Shown here in pieces: positions 1 to 8,693 of a stretch of DNA of 64,000 bases (its first letter is position 1; every line of letters begins with the position of its first letter). This stretch comes from Flavobacteriales bacterium (GTDB lineage Bacteria; Bacteroidota; Bacteroidia; UBA10329). The DNA lies in the NCBI GenBank assembly GCA_021739695.1, contig JAIPBM010000016.1, forward strand, positions 1-64,000, given 5' to 3'. The position numbers were made by a program, and so were the translations under genes. The notes below the pieces were generated by a model. That model did no database searches. It was not told where the DNA came from and saw only the letters and a list, made by a program, of their open reading frames with translations.

Positions 1-2
1 CG

Positions 3-185
3 TTCATTGAAAGCATAGATTTTTTCAGTGACGACATCTTTACAAGAAACCCAAAATTGCTCTTGGACACGCTGGACGTACTTAAAAGAAAACAGCCAGA
101 GATTGAGAACGTTATAGGCTGGAAACGTTACGAACGAATTGTAAGGAAATTTGAAGAAAAAACACCTGCACACAACAACCACTAA
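3..185 (+). CDS. C-terminal part of an unknown protein, truncated by the window edge
   Basis: The third frame is open from the left edge to a TAA at 183-185 and gives the last 60 residues of a protein. The tail is charged, rich in Lys, Arg and Glu, with the segment FEEKTPAHNNH at the end. I do not recognise the family. The stop codon lies inside the left arm of an attC-like inverted repeat (170-299), which is how a gene cassette would sit against its recombination site. This is inference from geometry only. The start and most of the protein lie outside the window. Confidence 0.55.
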   Translation, partial: FIESIDFFSDDIFTRNPKLLLDTLDVLKRKQPEIENVIGWKRYERIVRKFEEKTPAHNNH

Positions 186-299
186 ACCTAATGCGTGCGA
201 CTGTACGTCAGTCAGTCTCAGTTTCGTTCTGCGCTGTCTGTGCATGGCGAAAGAACGGCAGTTTCTAACGCATTATCTTTAGCGGAAAACGTTGTGTGT
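170..299. repeat. attC-like imperfect inverted repeat, copy 1
   Basis: The left arm 170-196 (ACACAACAACC then ACTAAACCTAATGCGT) pairs imperfectly with the right arm 268-299 (ACGCATTATCTTTAGC then GGAAAACGTTGTGTGT). A few unpaired bases occur on one side only, as in integron attC sites. The loop holds TCAGTTTCG (218-226) and GCGAAAG (247-253), both of which recur in the loop of the repeat at 4251-4380, so the two are related. The terminal GTTGTGT does not fit the classical attC core GTTRRRY, so this may be a different repeat class. Confidence 0.5.
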
Positions 300-383
300 A
301 ATTTTAAAATGCCTCGCATCGAACTTGCAACCTTTCAGAAAGTTCATCAATCAACTCTCTTCAACTAATCTTAAACAATAAGT

Positions 384-1496
384 TCAATCCCCATCATTAT
401 CGTTGAAAGTGAGCGTAATTCCCAAAGAAGGGAATGCTTCTGTTTTCAGCAGAACAACCACATTTTGAATATGACTTCTGATTTCTTGCAGCGTTTGAGG
501 AGATGACGTGACGCCTTCTGCAAGCGAAGTGTTATAGTTATCAATTAGAATAATGGATTCAGAAAGGTGCTCTTCAATATCTGTTGCGGTGGCCGATGCA
601 CCACAGGCAATTAGGTGGTTTCTGAGTGAAGCACTGTCCGACAAACCATCCATTTTTCCATTCAGCGTTTCTAATAAGGATATGATGGATGCACGAATAC
701 AGGCAAGCGATTCTCTACTTCTGAACGCTTCAGCCAACGTTTCGTCTGGAGTTCCACCGTTGTAGTTTCCAAGAGCTTGGCCGAGTTCCGAAGCATAGAT
801 ACGCTCGGCTTGAGCAACCAAGGCATTACAGATAATATTCACCGGACTTTCGAGCCCAGATCTTGGTGAATTGGTCACAAACGTTTGGCCGTAATTTTCT
901 CCAGTCATAGCCCACAAATCATTCAGAAAATACGCCTTGAAGTAAAGGTCTTGCGAATACGCTTCTATCAGGTCTTTCCGTCTCGCAAAATCAGCTGAGG
1001 ACGTTAGTTGCATATGCATCTCAGTCTCTGAAAGTGTCGGATCAAAAAGCAGGTATTCCAATGCTGGCAATCCTTTCGCTGTAGAACCTTTTGTGTCAAT
1101 ATACGCTTGGTCTAGTACAACCACATCTGCCAACATATCATCAATGAACGTGGTGTTACAAGGCCACTTGTTCATCTTATTGTGCATGTATGTATCGTAA
1201 ACATCGCCAAGGTTAAACAGCTCAATAAGTTTGTAGGCTTTTTTAGACTCAAGCCATTCCTGTCTGAGGGTTTGGAAATTGCTAAAGGAAGCATCTGTCT
1301 TAAACGCCTGCGCAGCATTATACAGCGCAAATGTTTTGTCTTGCGCACTCTGCTGCCTTGGTAGGATAACGTTATTCACCAGTTCTTGAACCAAGAGAAC
1401 GCGGTCATACTCAGCTGATTCCGTCTTTTTACACGATTGATATGCTCCAATAGTGGCAATAAACAGGAAGAGCAGAACGAGTTTTGAGTAGCGCAT
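384..1496 (-). CDS. Imelysin-like lipoprotein (peptidase M75 family), divergent
   Basis: A 370-residue protein with a lipoprotein signal ending at Cys22 (AYQSC). It has the helical imelysin/EfeO-type layout. The family signature GxHxxE appears as GLPALEYLLFD at residues 142-152, so the His is replaced by Pro while the Glu stays. The upstream paralogue at 2907-4100 keeps the full motif. Imelysin-family proteins are envelope proteins tied to iron uptake or iron regulation. Whether they are peptidases is doubtful. The start ATG overlaps the stop of the di-haem gene (TAATG at 1494-1498), so the two are probably translationally coupled. It is the last gene of a three-gene minus-strand operon. Confidence 0.75.
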   Translation of the reverse strand: MRYSKLVLLFLFIATIGAYQSCKKTESAEYDRVLLVQELVNNVILPRQQSAQDKTFALYNAAQAFKTDASFSNFQTLRQEWLESKKAYKLIELFNLGDVYDTYMHNKMNKWPCNTTFIDDMLADVVVLDQAYIDTKGSTAKGLPALEYLLFDPTLSETEMHMQLTSSADFARRKDLIEAYSQDLYFKAYFLNDLWAMTGENYGQTFVTNSPRSGLESPVNIICNALVAQAERIYASELGQALGNYNGGTPDETLAEAFRSRESLACIRASIISLLETLNGKMDGLSDSASLRNHLIACGASATATDIEEHLSESIILIDNYNTSLAEGVTSSPQTLQEIRSHIQNVVVLLKTEAFPSLGITLTFNDNDGD

Positions 1497-2893
1497 TACA
1501 GCGAATTTAAGAATGTGATAATATCGTTGCGCTGCGCGGAGGACAGCGCTTTGAATTTATTGACGGAGTTTTCAGCTTCGCCACCATGCCAGAGAATGGC
1601 TTCTTCAAGATTTCTCGCTCTGCCATCATGCATGTAATTGGTATGTCCGTTTACGGTTTGAAACAGGCCAATGCCCCAAAGTGGCGGGGTGCGCCATTCG
1701 TTTCCATCGGCTAAAAAGTCTGGGCGATTATCGGCCAATCCTTCGCCCATATCGTGCAACAGCATATCGGTATATGGGAAAATGGTCTGACCAGACAATG
1801 CGGAAACATCTGGATGGTTTCCCGTAACCATTTTAGAACGGTGGCAGCTTTCGCAACCGATAGAGAAGAAGAGTTCTTTTCCTTTCAACACCTCTGGTGC
1901 ATTGTGGTTTCTGCGCACAGGAACCGCCAGGGTTCTGCAATAGAGTTCCACTTTTCTCAGGTCGTCATCCTCGATTTCGGGTTGACCACCGTTGGGTGCG
2001 TTCTGACAGTCGTTCTGCGGACTTGTGCAATTCTCTGATGGGTTAACGAAAGAGGTAATTCCCATATCGCCCAAAAATGCCCCAGCCGCTTGCAGCAGCA
2101 AATTGGGCTGATTGGCTTTCCATCCAAACCTTCCGAGTTGTGTTGTTTGTGTAAGACTGTTCCAAACATAATTCGGTCTGCCTGAAACGCCATCGCCATC
2201 GGCATCTCCTGCATCGGCCCGTTCCAAAATGGTACTCTCTGAAAGAGCCTCTAACAGACCGAGCCCTATCATTTGGTTGGCTACGCGGGGAGAGAACATC
2301 ACCCCACCTGCTCCGCCATAACCCGTAAAGTTGAGTTGATAATTCGGTTCGCGTAGCGAATATGACGTTCCATCATCATACTGACCAGAAACGGTGCTGT
2401 ACGAGATGCTGAAATCGCCTTCCGCAGGCACACCAACAATTGCCTGATCATGTAACTGGCCGCCATAGGCCGGATGCGGCAATGGTTCGCCATGCGGTCC
2501 CATGCCGGGTGTGCTCAGCCTGATCAACAGTCCTGAGGAAACTTCACCTGAATATTCGGGTGCGCGGCCTCGGCCATCTTTAAAATGACAACCAGAACAT
2601 GAACGCGAATTGAAAAACGGCCCTAATCCGTCTCTGGCTGTGGTGCTGGCAGGTGCTGTTACCCAATTCTGATTGAAGAAGGAATTGCCTACAAAGAACA
2701 GCAGGGCGTCATCTCCCGTTAATCCATCTATGGATTTGGAAAACGCCAAAGGCGAAGCATCATGAACTGATGCTCCGCCTCCAGATAATTCTTCGCTTGG
2801 GTCAAGGTATTCCCAAAAGCTTTCTTCTTCTGGCTTGCAGGCATGTAGCATGCACAACAATCCCAGAAAGAGGAAGGGTTTTCTATGTTTCAC
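1496..2893 (-). CDS. Di-haem DUF1111 cytochrome c / thiol oxidoreductase-like lipoprotein
   Basis: A 465-residue protein with a lipobox ending at Cys19 (LHAC) and two c-type haem sites, CSGCH at residues 99-103 and CESCH near residue 348. The stretch FNSRSCSGCHFKDGRGRAP and the late MHDGRARNLEEAILWHGGEA are typical of DUF1111 (PF06537). These proteins are commonly encoded next to imelysins in iron-responsive loci. The start codon is GTG (2891-2893), 13 bases after the stop of the upstream imelysin gene. Periplasmic, membrane-anchored electron transfer is the likely role; its partner is unknown. Confidence 0.85.
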   Translation of the reverse strand: MKHRKPFLFLGLLCMLHACKPEEESFWEYLDPSEELSGGGASVHDASPLAFSKSIDGLTGDDALLFFVGNSFFNQNWVTAPASTTARDGLGPFFNSRSCSGCHFKDGRGRAPEYSGEVSSGLLIRLSTPGMGPHGEPLPHPAYGGQLHDQAIVGVPAEGDFSISYSTVSGQYDDGTSYSLREPNYQLNFTGYGGAGGVMFSPRVANQMIGLGLLEALSESTILERADAGDADGDGVSGRPNYVWNSLTQTTQLGRFGWKANQPNLLLQAAGAFLGDMGITSFVNPSENCTSPQNDCQNAPNGGQPEIEDDDLRKVELYCRTLAVPVRRNHNAPEVLKGKELFFSIGCESCHRSKMVTGNHPDVSALSGQTIFPYTDMLLHDMGEGLADNRPDFLADGNEWRTPPLWGIGLFQTVNGHTNYMHDGRARNLEEAILWHGGEAENSVNKFKALSSAQRNDIITFLNSL

Positions 2894-2906
2894 TTCGTCT
2901 TCGTGT

Positions 2907-4100
2907 TTATTCAGGCAGTTCGGTACTTACGGTCAATCCGAGTTCGGTTGCGGCTTCGGTAATCTTATCTCCCTGATCTTGAAGTTCGCGAATGGCTTGC
3001 ATGATAGGACCGTTTCCTCCTGCTGTTTCTGCAATTATAGCTTGGTCAAAAGGATTGCCAATGGCGTTCACTTTAGTAATTACACTTTCTGACAATACAT
3101 CAAGTTCTGAACCCAGTGTTGTGTTGGTTTCATTCACCAGATCAATAAGTGAGTACCCTGATACAACAGCGCTGTTTGTTCTTGTGTAGGTGCCTTGAAT
3201 AACGTTGTAAATGCCTTGCGCATTGGTAACGATGTCTCTGTCTGTATTGTCAGAAAAGCATGAGTGCTCATCTTCTTGATTTTGGTTATCGAGAGCCGTG
3301 AACATGCGCTCGCCAGAAAGTTCGCTGCTGCTCAGTGTGCCAATTCCAGTAAGGATGTTGGCCAATGCTACGTCATTTTCCAATGCCAAGAAACTTGTTC
3401 TGTAAGCACCACCTGCTTCCCAAGTATTAACCATTTCTTCCAAGTGCTGTACCAACAATTCGGCACAAGCTTGCAAGTATCGAGCTCTTCTGTCTTGGTT
3501 TGCAGCCGTGCCGCCACCACCAGTAACGTAGTCGGTGTACGGACGCATTCCAGCGGATGAAGAACTCATATCCTGTCCCCAAAGCAAGAACTCAATAGCG
3601 TGGTAGCCAATGCTGATGTTTGTTTCGCCCCCAACTTCGTTCAATGTTTCCAAATACGCTGCTGTGATGTTCGGGTGTGAGGTTGGGTCGTTGATGATGC
3701 CAGATGTTGGGGCACCATTCACGTAATCCACATAGTTCTCATCTAACGGCCAAGCGTTGAGCGCGCCTTCAGGTCCGTCCTCATCGTCAATCGGTCCGCC
3801 AGCAAAGCGGAAGGCTTCTGTTTGTCCGTAAGGCTCGCGGGCATCCAACCAAGCCTGCTTCGCATCATCAAACAAGGTCTGAGATGGCGCTGCCACAAAT
3901 GAATCAATCGCAGTTTTTAAGGCAACAGCGGTGGTATAGCTGTCTTCATATCCGGCCAGAACAATGTCGGCATAGTTAGAAATGTAGCGTGCTTTTTTGT
4001 CTGCCAATGGGTCGGTATCGTTATCTTTCTTACAGCCCGCCAAAAACATGATCGGGAGTGTTGCTAAAAGCATTAATCGGATGGTAAAGGGGTTGAACAT
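2907..4100 (-). CDS. Imelysin family lipoprotein (peptidase M75-like)
   Basis: A 397-residue protein with a lipobox LAGC ending at Cys23. The defining imelysin motif is intact: GYHAIEFLLWG at residues 165-175, preceded by the usual N-terminal helices. This is the first gene of the operon imelysin / DUF1111 / imelysin-like. Known members (IrpA, EfeO-like, algal and cyanobacterial iron-regulated proteins) act at the cell surface or periplasm in iron handling. A good Bacteroidota promoter lies upstream (4137-4167). I did not see a clear Fur box. Confidence 0.88.
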   Translation of the reverse strand: MFNPFTIRLMLLATLPIMFLAGCKKDNDTDPLADKKARYISNYADIVLAGYEDSYTTAVALKTAIDSFVAAPSQTLFDDAKQAWLDAREPYGQTEAFRFAGGPIDDEDGPEGALNAWPLDENYVDYVNGAPTSGIINDPTSHPNITAAYLETLNEVGGETNISIGYHAIEFLLWGQDMSSSSAGMRPYTDYVTGGGGTAANQDRRARYLQACAELLVQHLEEMVNTWEAGGAYRTSFLALENDVALANILTGIGTLSSSELSGERMFTALDNQNQEDEHSCFSDNTDRDIVTNAQGIYNVIQGTYTRTNSAVVSGYSLIDLVNETNTTLGSELDVLSESVITKVNAIGNPFDQAIIAETAGGNGPIMQAIRELQDQGDKITEAATELGLTVSTELPE

Positions 4101-4136
4101 GGGCTTCTTTATTTAGATTGATTTTAAATAGTGGGA

Positions 4137-4167
4137 CAAACGTATGGTAGTGATCATCAAGTGGCAA
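4137..4167 (-). promoter_or_regulatory. Bacteroidota-type promoter of the imelysin operon
   Basis: On the minus strand TACGTTTG (4144-4137) matches the -7 element TAnnTTTG. A TTG (4167-4165) sits 20 bases upstream, the spacing expected for the -33 element. It lies about 37 bases before the ATG of the first imelysin gene. This is one of the two best promoter matches in the window. Confidence 0.6.
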
Positions 4168-4250
4168 TACCCATTTTAGGGTAATGTTATGCTGACGAAG
4201 CGTTTTCCGTAACGGACGAGAAAAGCTGTTGTAGCGAAAAGAAACAACGA

Positions 4251-4380
4251 CACGCCAACACTGCTATCAAAACAGGACGTGACGAGAGCTACGCAAGCTC
4301 AGTTGTTTCTACCAAGTTCAGTTTCGGGCGAAAGGTCGAAGGAATTAAAGCCCTATTTTCATAGCAGTAACCGTTGCGCG
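4251..4380. repeat. attC-like imperfect inverted repeat, copy 2
   Basis: The left arm CACGCCAAC then ACTGCTATCAAAACAGG (4251-4276) pairs with CCTATTTTCATAGCAGT then AACCGTTGCGCG (4352-4380). The right arm has extra unpaired bases, the same asymmetry as in copy 1. The loop again has TCAGTTTCG (4318-4326) followed by GCGAAAG (4328-4334). The outer core CGTTGCGCG parallels CGTTGTGTG of copy 1. No complete gene lies between this copy and the esterase gene. Confidence 0.5.
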
Positions 4381-4731
4381 CGTTTAACGCAGCGTAACGC
4401 GTGCCTGTGATACTCGCTGTATTCCGTTAGTGCTTCTAAGCCCATCCGTATTCGGTACGCTCCGTTCCGAGAATAATCAGGAGTTATCGGTACAATCAAA
4501 TAACCCCGAGGAAAAGAAACCAAGACCTACTAGGTTTTGGAAAGCTAGAAGCTCTCTCCACTGTTTGCTAATGTCCCACAAAGCCTGTACTGAGCGTGAT
4601 GAAAGAATTACTCTTTAGCGTTAAAGCACAATCAATCTGTGACAGGTATTTTCGTTGCATGAAAATCAGCTATTTGAATCGCTACCTTCGGGAGGCTGCC
4701 AAACGTCCTTAACACGGGTGCAGACAAACTG

Positions 4732-5997
4732 ATGATGAAAACATTTCACCAACTAATTCTCATCCTTTTCCTTTTTGTGTTTAGCAACGCGAATGCACAG
4801 TATTGCGCGAGTGATGAAAGATATACCGAAGCGGTCTATTTTGATATCGCAGAGATAACGGTACAGAACGATGTGGCATATGGTCAGGCATTGGATCATC
4901 TTGGAGTGAACACTACATTATTAATGGATGTGTATTACCCGAGCCTAACCATTGACGCTTCTCCACTAAGGCCGTTTGTGCTTCTGATGCATGGTGGTGG
5001 ATTTTCTTCGGGAGACAAACAATTGGGAGACATCAGAGACCTGTGTTATCACCTTGCCATGCGAGGGTTTGCATGTGCTTCCATCAACTACAGACTGGGA
5101 TACGACTTTACCGAATATGGTCAGTATAAGGCCAGATACAGATCTATCCAGGATGCTAACGCTGCCATGAGGTTTGTTGTTGCCAATGCCAATAGCGTGA
5201 GAATTGACCCGAATTGGCTGTTCGTAGGTGGACAAAGTGCGGGCTCGTTAACGGCTCATGGTATGATCTATGCTGATGAATCGGAGTGCGACAACATCTC
5301 GGTGCTATACAACGCTACGTCAATTAGCACAGAGCTAGGCGGTCTATACAATTCAGGCAACAACCTTACAGATACCTATACCATCAAAGGGCTGTTCAAT
5401 AATTGGGGTGCCGTTGCTGGCAACGAAGTGGAAACTTTAGAAATGGTTCCAACAATTGCGTTCCATGGAGGCCTTGATAATACAGTGCTTATCGATACCG
5501 ACAACTCATTTGCCAATTATTCTCTTTTTGGCTCGGAGACGATGCATGATCAATTGCTGGCGGCAAATATTTGTAGCGAATTGACAGTGGACATACTTGG
5601 TGGTCATGGAATATACAGGAATGCAAGCAGTGTTTTTAGAGCCGAAAGAGCCAGTTGCTTTTTCAAGAGCATTTTCTGTAACAGTTGTTCCGATTTCTAT
5701 GCAACCGATTCAATCCCATCAAACTGCTCTACAACACTTGGTCTAAGTGTTGCAGAAAGTGCCAAGAATGCACTTGTCAAAGCATATCCAAACCCTACCA
5801 ATGGTATAGTTTGGTTAGAAGGAATAAATGAACCCATAGAAATTCTCGTACTGAACGCAATGGGTCAGATTTTAAGCAAGCAAAGTTCTGTTACACATGT
5901 GGACCTATCCGAATTTCCTAAAGGAATCTATTTCATTTTAACAGAATCAATTGGAGATTCATTTGATCGCCATATCATCAAAGTGATGAAAGATTAA
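4732..5997 (+). CDS. T9SS-exported alpha/beta-hydrolase (carboxylesterase-like)
   Basis: A 421-residue protein with a signal peptide ending near NANAQ. The esterase fold is shown by the oxyanion loop HGGGFSSGDK (from residue 87) and the nucleophile elbow GGQSAG (166-171, Ser169). A likely catalytic His lies in GGHGIY near residue 290. This resembles the BD-FAE/acetyl-esterase group acting on sugar or lipid esters; the substrate is unknown. The last 75 residues (KAYPNPTNGIVWLEG, then VDLSEFPKGIYF) form a type A T9SS sorting domain, so the enzyme should be exported and surface-bound or released. It stands alone on the plus strand. Confidence 0.82.
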   Translation: MMKTFHQLILILFLFVFSNANAQYCASDERYTEAVYFDIAEITVQNDVAYGQALDHLGVNTTLLMDVYYPSLTIDASPLRPFVLLMHGGGFSSGDKQLGDIRDLCYHLAMRGFACASINYRLGYDFTEYGQYKARYRSIQDANAAMRFVVANANSVRIDPNWLFVGGQSAGSLTAHGMIYADESECDNISVLYNATSISTELGGLYNSGNNLTDTYTIKGLFNNWGAVAGNEVETLEMVPTIAFHGGLDNTVLIDTDNSFANYSLFGSETMHDQLLAANICSELTVDILGGHGIYRNASSVFRAERASCFFKSIFCNSCSDFYATDSIPSNCSTTLGLSVAESAKNALVKAYPNPTNGIVWLEGINEPIEILVLNAMGQILSKQSSVTHVDLSEFPKGIYFILTESIGDSFDRHIIKVMKD

Positions 5998-6038
5998 TGC
6001 TAAGAGACAGCACCCCATAAAACTCAACCATTAAAGAA

Positions 6039-6290
6039 ATGAAGCAAAGAGCACTTTCAGAATTAACGGATCAGGAGCTGCTGGATATAGTAAAGAAGAA
6101 GAAATCAACTTCCATAAAATACGCCCTACTGATAGGGTTTCTTATCGGTATTGTCATTTACGGTGTGGCAAAAAACAGCTGGGGATTCTTTACACTGATT
6201 CCTTTGTACTTTATCTACAAGTTGATCAGCAACTCAAGGTATGACGATAAGGAATTGGAGAAAATTCTGAAAGAGCGAAATTTGAACTGA
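6039..6290 (+). CDS. Small two-helix membrane protein, unknown function
   Basis: An 83-residue protein with a charged N-terminus (LTDQELLDIVKKKK), two hydrophobic helices around residues 28-45 and 50-65, and a charged C-terminus (ELEKILKERNLN). This layout matches small Bacteroidota proteins sometimes labelled redox-active disulfide protein 2, but there is no cysteine here, so that label should not be read as a function. It starts 41 bases after the esterase gene and could share its transcript. Confidence 0.6.
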   Translation: MKQRALSELTDQELLDIVKKKKSTSIKYALLIGFLIGIVIYGVAKNSWGFFTLIPLYFIYKLISNSRYDDKELEKILKERNLN

Positions 6291-6342
6291 GAAAAGACGC
6301 TGCTCTCCTCAGCCTATGACCTGCTAGGTTTTATAGCGCATC

Positions 6343-8577
6343 TCAAAACCTCACACTCAGCTTTCCACGGATGAAGAAAGGCGTTCCGGGTGTGAAATGG
6401 ATTTCTTCCACGCTTGCAGTTTCATCGCGCAAGCGCGATTCAGTTGCAAACTGCGTTTCGTTCCATTTGCTGTTGAAGAGGTTTTGAATAACGATACCAG
6501 CTGTCCATTTGCGCCATGTGTAACTCAGGTTGGCATCGCACACAAAATAGCCCTTGGCCGTGATGGAGTAATCTTCGTTAGCTGGTCGGTCGCCTATCCA
6601 GCGGTAGTTGATGCCGCCCGAAATACCAATTGGGTGATTGACCGAAACACCGCCCACCGAGGTCAGCTCGGCCGCCAGCGGAATGTAATTGGCATCGGCA
6701 GGTTCATCCATAGCCCGAGCAAAAGCATAGTTGAAATCGGCATAGATGAAAAGCCACTTGAGCGGTTGATAGCGCAGGCTCAGGTCAGCACCCAGTCGCT
6801 GCGTTCTGCCGCTGGGTTCCACAATGGCTGCATCTCCAACGTACACGAATTCCTGTTCGAGATATAAGTACCAACCGCCCACGTTTATCATCAGGTTATC
6901 AATGGGTTTGATGATGGCGCCAAGGTCGGCTCCGTAGGCAGTAGGAAGCGTTCTGCGGCCATTCTGCGCCACCACCACGCGCGTATCGTTGCTGTGGAAT
7001 CCCATTCCTGTTTTCAGGTACAATTGCCAGCGATTGCTAGGCGAGTAGATCACGTTGAATTTGGGGCTCGGCTTGATGGTTTGTTCCGAACGGTTGTTGT
7101 AAACCGAATCCAACCTATTGTGATAATCGAATTTGAAATGATCTAAACGGATGGCCGTGTTGATGAGGAAATCTCCGAACTCAAAATCGGCACCCAAAAA
7201 GGCATAGATGTTCGATTCGTCTATATCGCCCAGCGCATACGGAACGAGCAAGGAATCGCGGTTTACGGTGTGCGAAAGTTCTACATCATTCACATCATCA
7301 TAGCGCATTCCAAGACCGCCTTTCAGACCGATGGTGCCTTTGTTCAAATGGAAATGATGATCGACCACGCTTTCAAACCCTGCTAGGTTTCTGCGTTCGA
7401 ATTGCTTTATCTGATCACCATTTATCGAGTCATCAAGGAAGAACGTGAAGTTGCTGTAGAGTTCAAATCCGTAGCGGCTGTAGTAGGCATTGCTCTTTAC
7501 GGTGGTGTGTTCGCCAAGGATGGCGGTATGGTTCATGGCTGCGTTGATGCGGTGCGTATTGCCGCCCTCGGTATCGTCAATGGCTCCAAATCTTCCAATC
7601 AAACCGTTTTCCACAGCACGGACGGGAATCTGCCCGCTTGCATCCCATTTACTGTTAAAGTAAGAAGCTTGAAACGATAGGAATTGCCGCTTGTCAATGG
7701 CTGCGTTGTATTTCGCCATTACGTTAATTCGGTTGAAATTCTGCGATGATTTGAACGGGCCATCCGTCAGTTGAAACTCGCCAGCTACGTAAGCATCTTG
7801 GTTGGGTCTGTTCTTCATAAGGTTGAACATTCCTAGCGCTCTGATGGTGTTGAATTGGCCATATTCCAACGAGACCAGACTTTCGTTTAGCTTGTCTTTG
7901 GTTTTCATGGCGACATAACCTGCCGTGTTGAAATTCCCTTTGTCGGCATAGTACGGGCCTTTGCCAAAATCTATTTCCTCTATGGTTTCAGGAATCACGA
8001 AGTGGAGGTCGGCATAGCCTTGTCCGTGTGCATGCGAAGCCATATTCACCGGCATTCCATCCACAGAAATAGTAATGTCTGTTCCGTGGTCGATATCAAA
8101 TCCCCGAAGGAATATCTGCTCTGCTTTTCCACCCCCAGCGTGTTGACCAATGATAAGGCCAGGCACTTTGCGCAGCACTTCTTGAGAAGTGGTTACAGGA
8201 TTCACCGCGACATCAATTTTCGTAATACTGTTTATCGCTTTTAAGCTATGACTTACTTCCACAGCGGCCAACTCGAAGGAACTTTCGCTGAGAGTTACGG
8301 TCAATGGTTCAAAATCGTTGACAATGACAGACTGTGGCATGTAGCTGATATGCGTGATCAGCAGCGTATCGCCCAGTTTTACATCATCAATTGCGAACTT
8401 TCCCTTTAGGTCGGAGTGCGTATGTGCGCCTGAATTAGTAGTGATATGCGCGTTTGCAACTCCACTTTTGTTGGTGGAAATGATCGATCCCGTCAGCGTT
8501 TGTCCAAAGCTGGTTGATGTAAAAACTAGTCCAAAAAGGGTTATAATTAAGAATGGAATGCGGAAGTGCTTAGGCAT
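6343..8577 (-). CDS. TonB-dependent outer membrane receptor
   Basis: About 744 residues from the ATG at 8577. The longer frame begins at a TTG at 8607 and adds ten residues ahead of the signal peptide, so I prefer the ATG. In order: a signal peptide ending at TSFGQ, a carboxypeptidase-regulatory-like beta-sandwich (to about residue 105), a plug domain with FLRGFDIDHGTDI and SVDGMPVNM, then a 22-strand barrel ending in Phe (GKLSVRF). The His-rich plug segment NMASHAHGQGYADLHF is distinctive. Ligands of such receptors include siderophores, metals, vitamins and glycans; no SusD partner is adjacent, so glycan uptake is less likely. The neighbouring lipoprotein gene at 8694 may be co-transcribed. 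Confidence 0.9.
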   Translation of the reverse strand: MPKHFRIPFLIITLFGLVFTSTSFGQTLTGSIISTNKSGVANAHITTNSGAHTHSDLKGKFAIDDVKLGDTLLITHISYMPQSVIVNDFEPLTVTLSESSFELAAVEVSHSLKAINSITKIDVAVNPVTTSQEVLRKVPGLIIGQHAGGGKAEQIFLRGFDIDHGTDITISVDGMPVNMASHAHGQGYADLHFVIPETIEEIDFGKGPYYADKGNFNTAGYVAMKTKDKLNESLVSLEYGQFNTIRALGMFNLMKNRPNQDAYVAGEFQLTDGPFKSSQNFNRINVMAKYNAAIDKRQFLSFQASYFNSKWDASGQIPVRAVENGLIGRFGAIDDTEGGNTHRINAAMNHTAILGEHTTVKSNAYYSRYGFELYSNFTFFLDDSINGDQIKQFERRNLAGFESVVDHHFHLNKGTIGLKGGLGMRYDDVNDVELSHTVNRDSLLVPYALGDIDESNIYAFLGADFEFGDFLINTAIRLDHFKFDYHNRLDSVYNNRSEQTIKPSPKFNVIYSPSNRWQLYLKTGMGFHSNDTRVVVAQNGRRTLPTAYGADLGAIIKPIDNLMINVGGWYLYLEQEFVYVGDAAIVEPSGRTQRLGADLSLRYQPLKWLFIYADFNYAFARAMDEPADANYIPLAAELTSVGGVSVNHPIGISGGINYRWIGDRPANEDYSITAKGYFVCDANLSYTWRKWTAGIVIQNLFNSKWNETQFATESRLRDETASVEEIHFTPGTPFFIRGKLSVRF

Positions 8578-8693
8578 GGAATTGGGGTTGATCAAAACAT
8601 TCAACAACGCTAAACTAAAAACGAACTCGAAAGTTCACAGCATAGCAGGTCAATTCTATCTACGAGATATTTTCTAGCTCGGTTTTGTAAAAC

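Larger units (their letters stand above)
4101..4731. other. Intergenic region with no convincing gene
   Basis: These 631 bases separate the imelysin operon from the esterase gene. They hold the operon promoter (4137-4167) and the second attC-like repeat (4251-4380). A 62-codon frame at 4430-4618 has no ribosome site or recognisable composition and I do not accept it. ACCTACTAGGTTTT near 4526 resembles CCTGCTAGGTTT seen at about 6319 and 7380. No clear promoter for the esterase gene was found. The region may hold decayed cassette DNA. Confidence 0.5.

Noticed and set aside
170-299. True integron attC site
   Set aside because: The terminal GTTGTGT does not fit the GTTRRRY core and no integrase is visible, so I call it attC-like only.
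4430-4618. 62-codon open frame on the plus strand in the intergenic region
   Set aside because: No ribosome site, no promoter, no recognisable composition; lies in repeat-like DNA.
6318-7392. CCTGCTAGGTTT motif near 6319, 7380 and a variant at 4526 as a repeat family
   Set aside because: Short, one copy is inside normal TonB-receptor coding sequence; could be chance.
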